Assembly (NCBI GenBank): GCA_031278665.1 | Contig: JAITKC010000126.1 | Span: forward strand, 1-6,309 | DNA from: Bifidobacteriaceae bacterium | Lineage (GTDB): Bacteria > Actinomycetota > Actinomycetes > Actinomycetales > WQXJ01 | Reading direction: 5' to 3' | Length of the DNA stretch: 6,309 nucleotides | Part shown: positions 5,194-6,309 of the stretch, one piece after another | How positions within the stretch are numbered: the first letter of the stretch is position 1 | How the letters are laid out: the number at the start of each line of letters is the position of its first letter | Made by a program: the position numbers and the translations under genes | Notes under the pieces: generated by a model | Told to the model about the DNA's origin: nothing | What the model saw: the letters and a program-made list of their open reading frames with translations, nothing else | Databases searched by the model: none

Positions 5194-6309
5194 GGAACCG
5201 GCTGCGCCGTCGCGCCAAGGCCGCCGGCCGCGCCGCCGGCCGGGACCAAGACGCGACCCAAATCCTGCCGGCGGCCCGGGCGGCGGCCGAGGCGCCCGGC
5301 ATCGGACGCCGCCGCCACCGCCTGCGGCCGATCGACGTGCTGGCGACGGCCACGCTGGGACCGCGCACCCGGCTGGTGCGGGCGACTTTGTCGGCTATCG
5401 GCATCGCGGTCGGGATAGCCGCGCTGGTGGCCCTCCAGGGCATCCCGGCATCCCTGCAGGCCCAGCTCCGGGCCGATTTCGACAGCCAGGGCGCGAACCT
5501 GATCGTGGTCAATCCCGGCCGCGAGTCGTCGGATCCGAATTCGGCGGCCGTTCCGCTGCCGGAGTCGGCGCCGGCGATGCTGGCCCGGATCGGGCCGGTC
5601 GAAGCCGTCCTGGCCCGGCGCGACCTTGAGAACGTCTCGGTCTACCGCAACAACATGATCCCGCTCGGCCAGTCCGGCTCGATCAGCGCCGCCATCGCCG
5701 AGGGCGACCTGCTCACAACCCTCAACGTGCAACTGGCCGAGGGCAGCTGGTTCAACCAGGCGACGCGGGCGCTGCCGACGGTGGTGCTGGCCAAGGGCGC
5801 GGCCGAACGCCTCGGGGTGGGCGTCGGCGCGCGGATTTGGATCGACAACCGCTGGTGGGCGGTGGTCGGGATACTCGAACGCCTTGAGCTGGCCCGGGAA
5901 ATGGACATGACCGCCTTCCTGGCCCCGGACCACGCCGCCCTGTTCTATCCCGACCAGCCGATCGCCTCGATCTACCTGTCGGCCGCCCACGGCCGGGCCG
6001 GAGCGGTCCGCCAGGTGACGGCCGCGACCGCCAACCCGGCCAATCCCCGGGGCGTCGAGGTCACCCGTTTGTCCGACTTCTACGGCGCCGGCGAGATGAT
6101 CGACCAGATGTTCCTGGTGTTGTCGCTCGGGGTGGGCGCGTTGGCGCTGCTGATCGGCGGGATCGGGATCGCCAACACCATGGTGGTGGCCGTCATGGAA
6201 CGCCGCGGCGAGGTCGGCCTGCGCCGGGCGATGGGGGCGCGCACCGGTCAGATCGCCGCCCAATTCGTGCTCGAGGCGGCGTTCATCGGCTTTGGCGGCG
6301 GCGTCATCG
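5190..6309 (+). CDS. MacB/FtsX-like ABC permease (3' end outside window)
   Basis: The first 373 residues are visible and the frame runs open off the right edge. The ATG at 5190 overlaps the ATPase stop (ATGA), with aggtga at 5180-5185 as ribosome-binding site. A cytoplasmic Arg/Ala-rich stretch of about 65 residues precedes the first membrane helix (about 66-84, LSAIGIAVGIAALVAL). The large extracytoplasmic MacB_PCD-type domain (about 85-305) follows, starting SLQAQLRADFDSQGANLIVV. The second helix (about 307-336) leads into the FtsX/MacB hallmark IGGIGIANTMVVAVMERRGE and VGLRRAMGARTGQI, and a third helix begins near residue 356. Family members have four helices, so one helix and the C-terminus lie beyond the window. 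With the ATPase it would form the motor of a MacAB-like pump that couples ATP hydrolysis to movement of the external domain. Confidence 0.93.
   Translation, partial: MRNRLRRRAKAAGRAAGRDQDATQILPAARAAAEAPGIGRRRHRLRPIDVLATATLGPRTRLVRATLSAIGIAVGIAALVALQGIPASLQAQLRADFDSQGANLIVVNPGRESSDPNSAAVPLPESAPAMLARIGPVEAVLARRDLENVSVYRNNMIPLGQSGSISAAIAEGDLLTTLNVQLAEGSWFNQATRALPTVVLAKGAAERLGVGVGARIWIDNRWWAVVGILERLELAREMDMTAFLAPDHAALFYPDQPIASIYLSAAHGRAGAVRQVTAATANPANPRGVEVTRLSDFYGAGEMIDQMFLVLSLGVGALALLIGGIGIANTMVVAVMERRGEVGLRRAMGARTGQIAAQFVLEAAFIGFGGGVI

Noticed and set aside
5049..6263. 404-residue minus-strand ORF opposite the permease
   Set aside because: It is a shadow of the permease and ATPase frames. Its His/Gly/Arg-rich composition is typical of antisense GC-rich coding DNA, and the plus strand carries the clear MacB motifs.
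4522..6309. FtsE/FtsX cell-division pair
   Set aside because: The ATPase and permease folds are related, but the large external domain, the IGGIGIANTM/LRRAMGA motifs and the linked adaptor indicate a MacAB-type exporter.

Overview
This is a GC-rich window, most likely from an actinobacterium (Actinomycetota). The main evidence is a complete tmRNA gene whose proteolysis tag reads AKSDRTGFALAA. Tags ending FALAA are usual in this phylum, and as I recall the closest described relatives are bifidobacterial/actinomycete tags. The GC-rich codon use, GTG starts and a lipoprotein plus MacAB-like exporter set of a kind common in Gram-positive actinobacteria agree. The species cannot be named from the sequence alone.

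Left part (1-940): a decayed accessory zone on the minus strand with no intact gene. It holds the C-terminal remnant of a DUF4143-type ATPase (running off the window), an 87-base imperfect hairpin with an 18-bp perfect outer stem, and a broken AlbA_2/AAA-4 type ATP-binding protein gene. In that broken gene, three recognisable blocks remain in the right order but in different frames, with the material between them missing. The zone lies directly beyond the 3' end of the tmRNA gene, a well-known integration target, so it may be the worn remains of an inserted island.

Centre (940-2020): the tmRNA gene ssrA on the minus strand (940-1306), then about 700 bases of very GC-rich sequence with no credible gene. 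This stretch contains two copies of a roughly 103-base repeat 157 bases apart, and a near-perfect 32-base palindrome at 1725-1756 that could be an operator or transcription signal.

Right part (2021-6309): one plus-strand operon of four genes, the last cut by the window end. They are a secreted lipoprotein of unknown function carrying three AKC-x4-G motifs, a membrane-anchored HlyD/MacA-like adaptor with an apparent peptidoglycan-binding domain, a MacB-type ABC ATPase and a MacB/FtsX-like permease. The last three are coupled by 4-base overlaps (GTGA, ATGA). Together they probably form a tripartite-like ABC exporter or mechanotransmission pump at the cytoplasmic membrane, with the adaptor reaching into the wall and the lipoprotein as an extracytoplasmic partner. 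The substrate is unknown.
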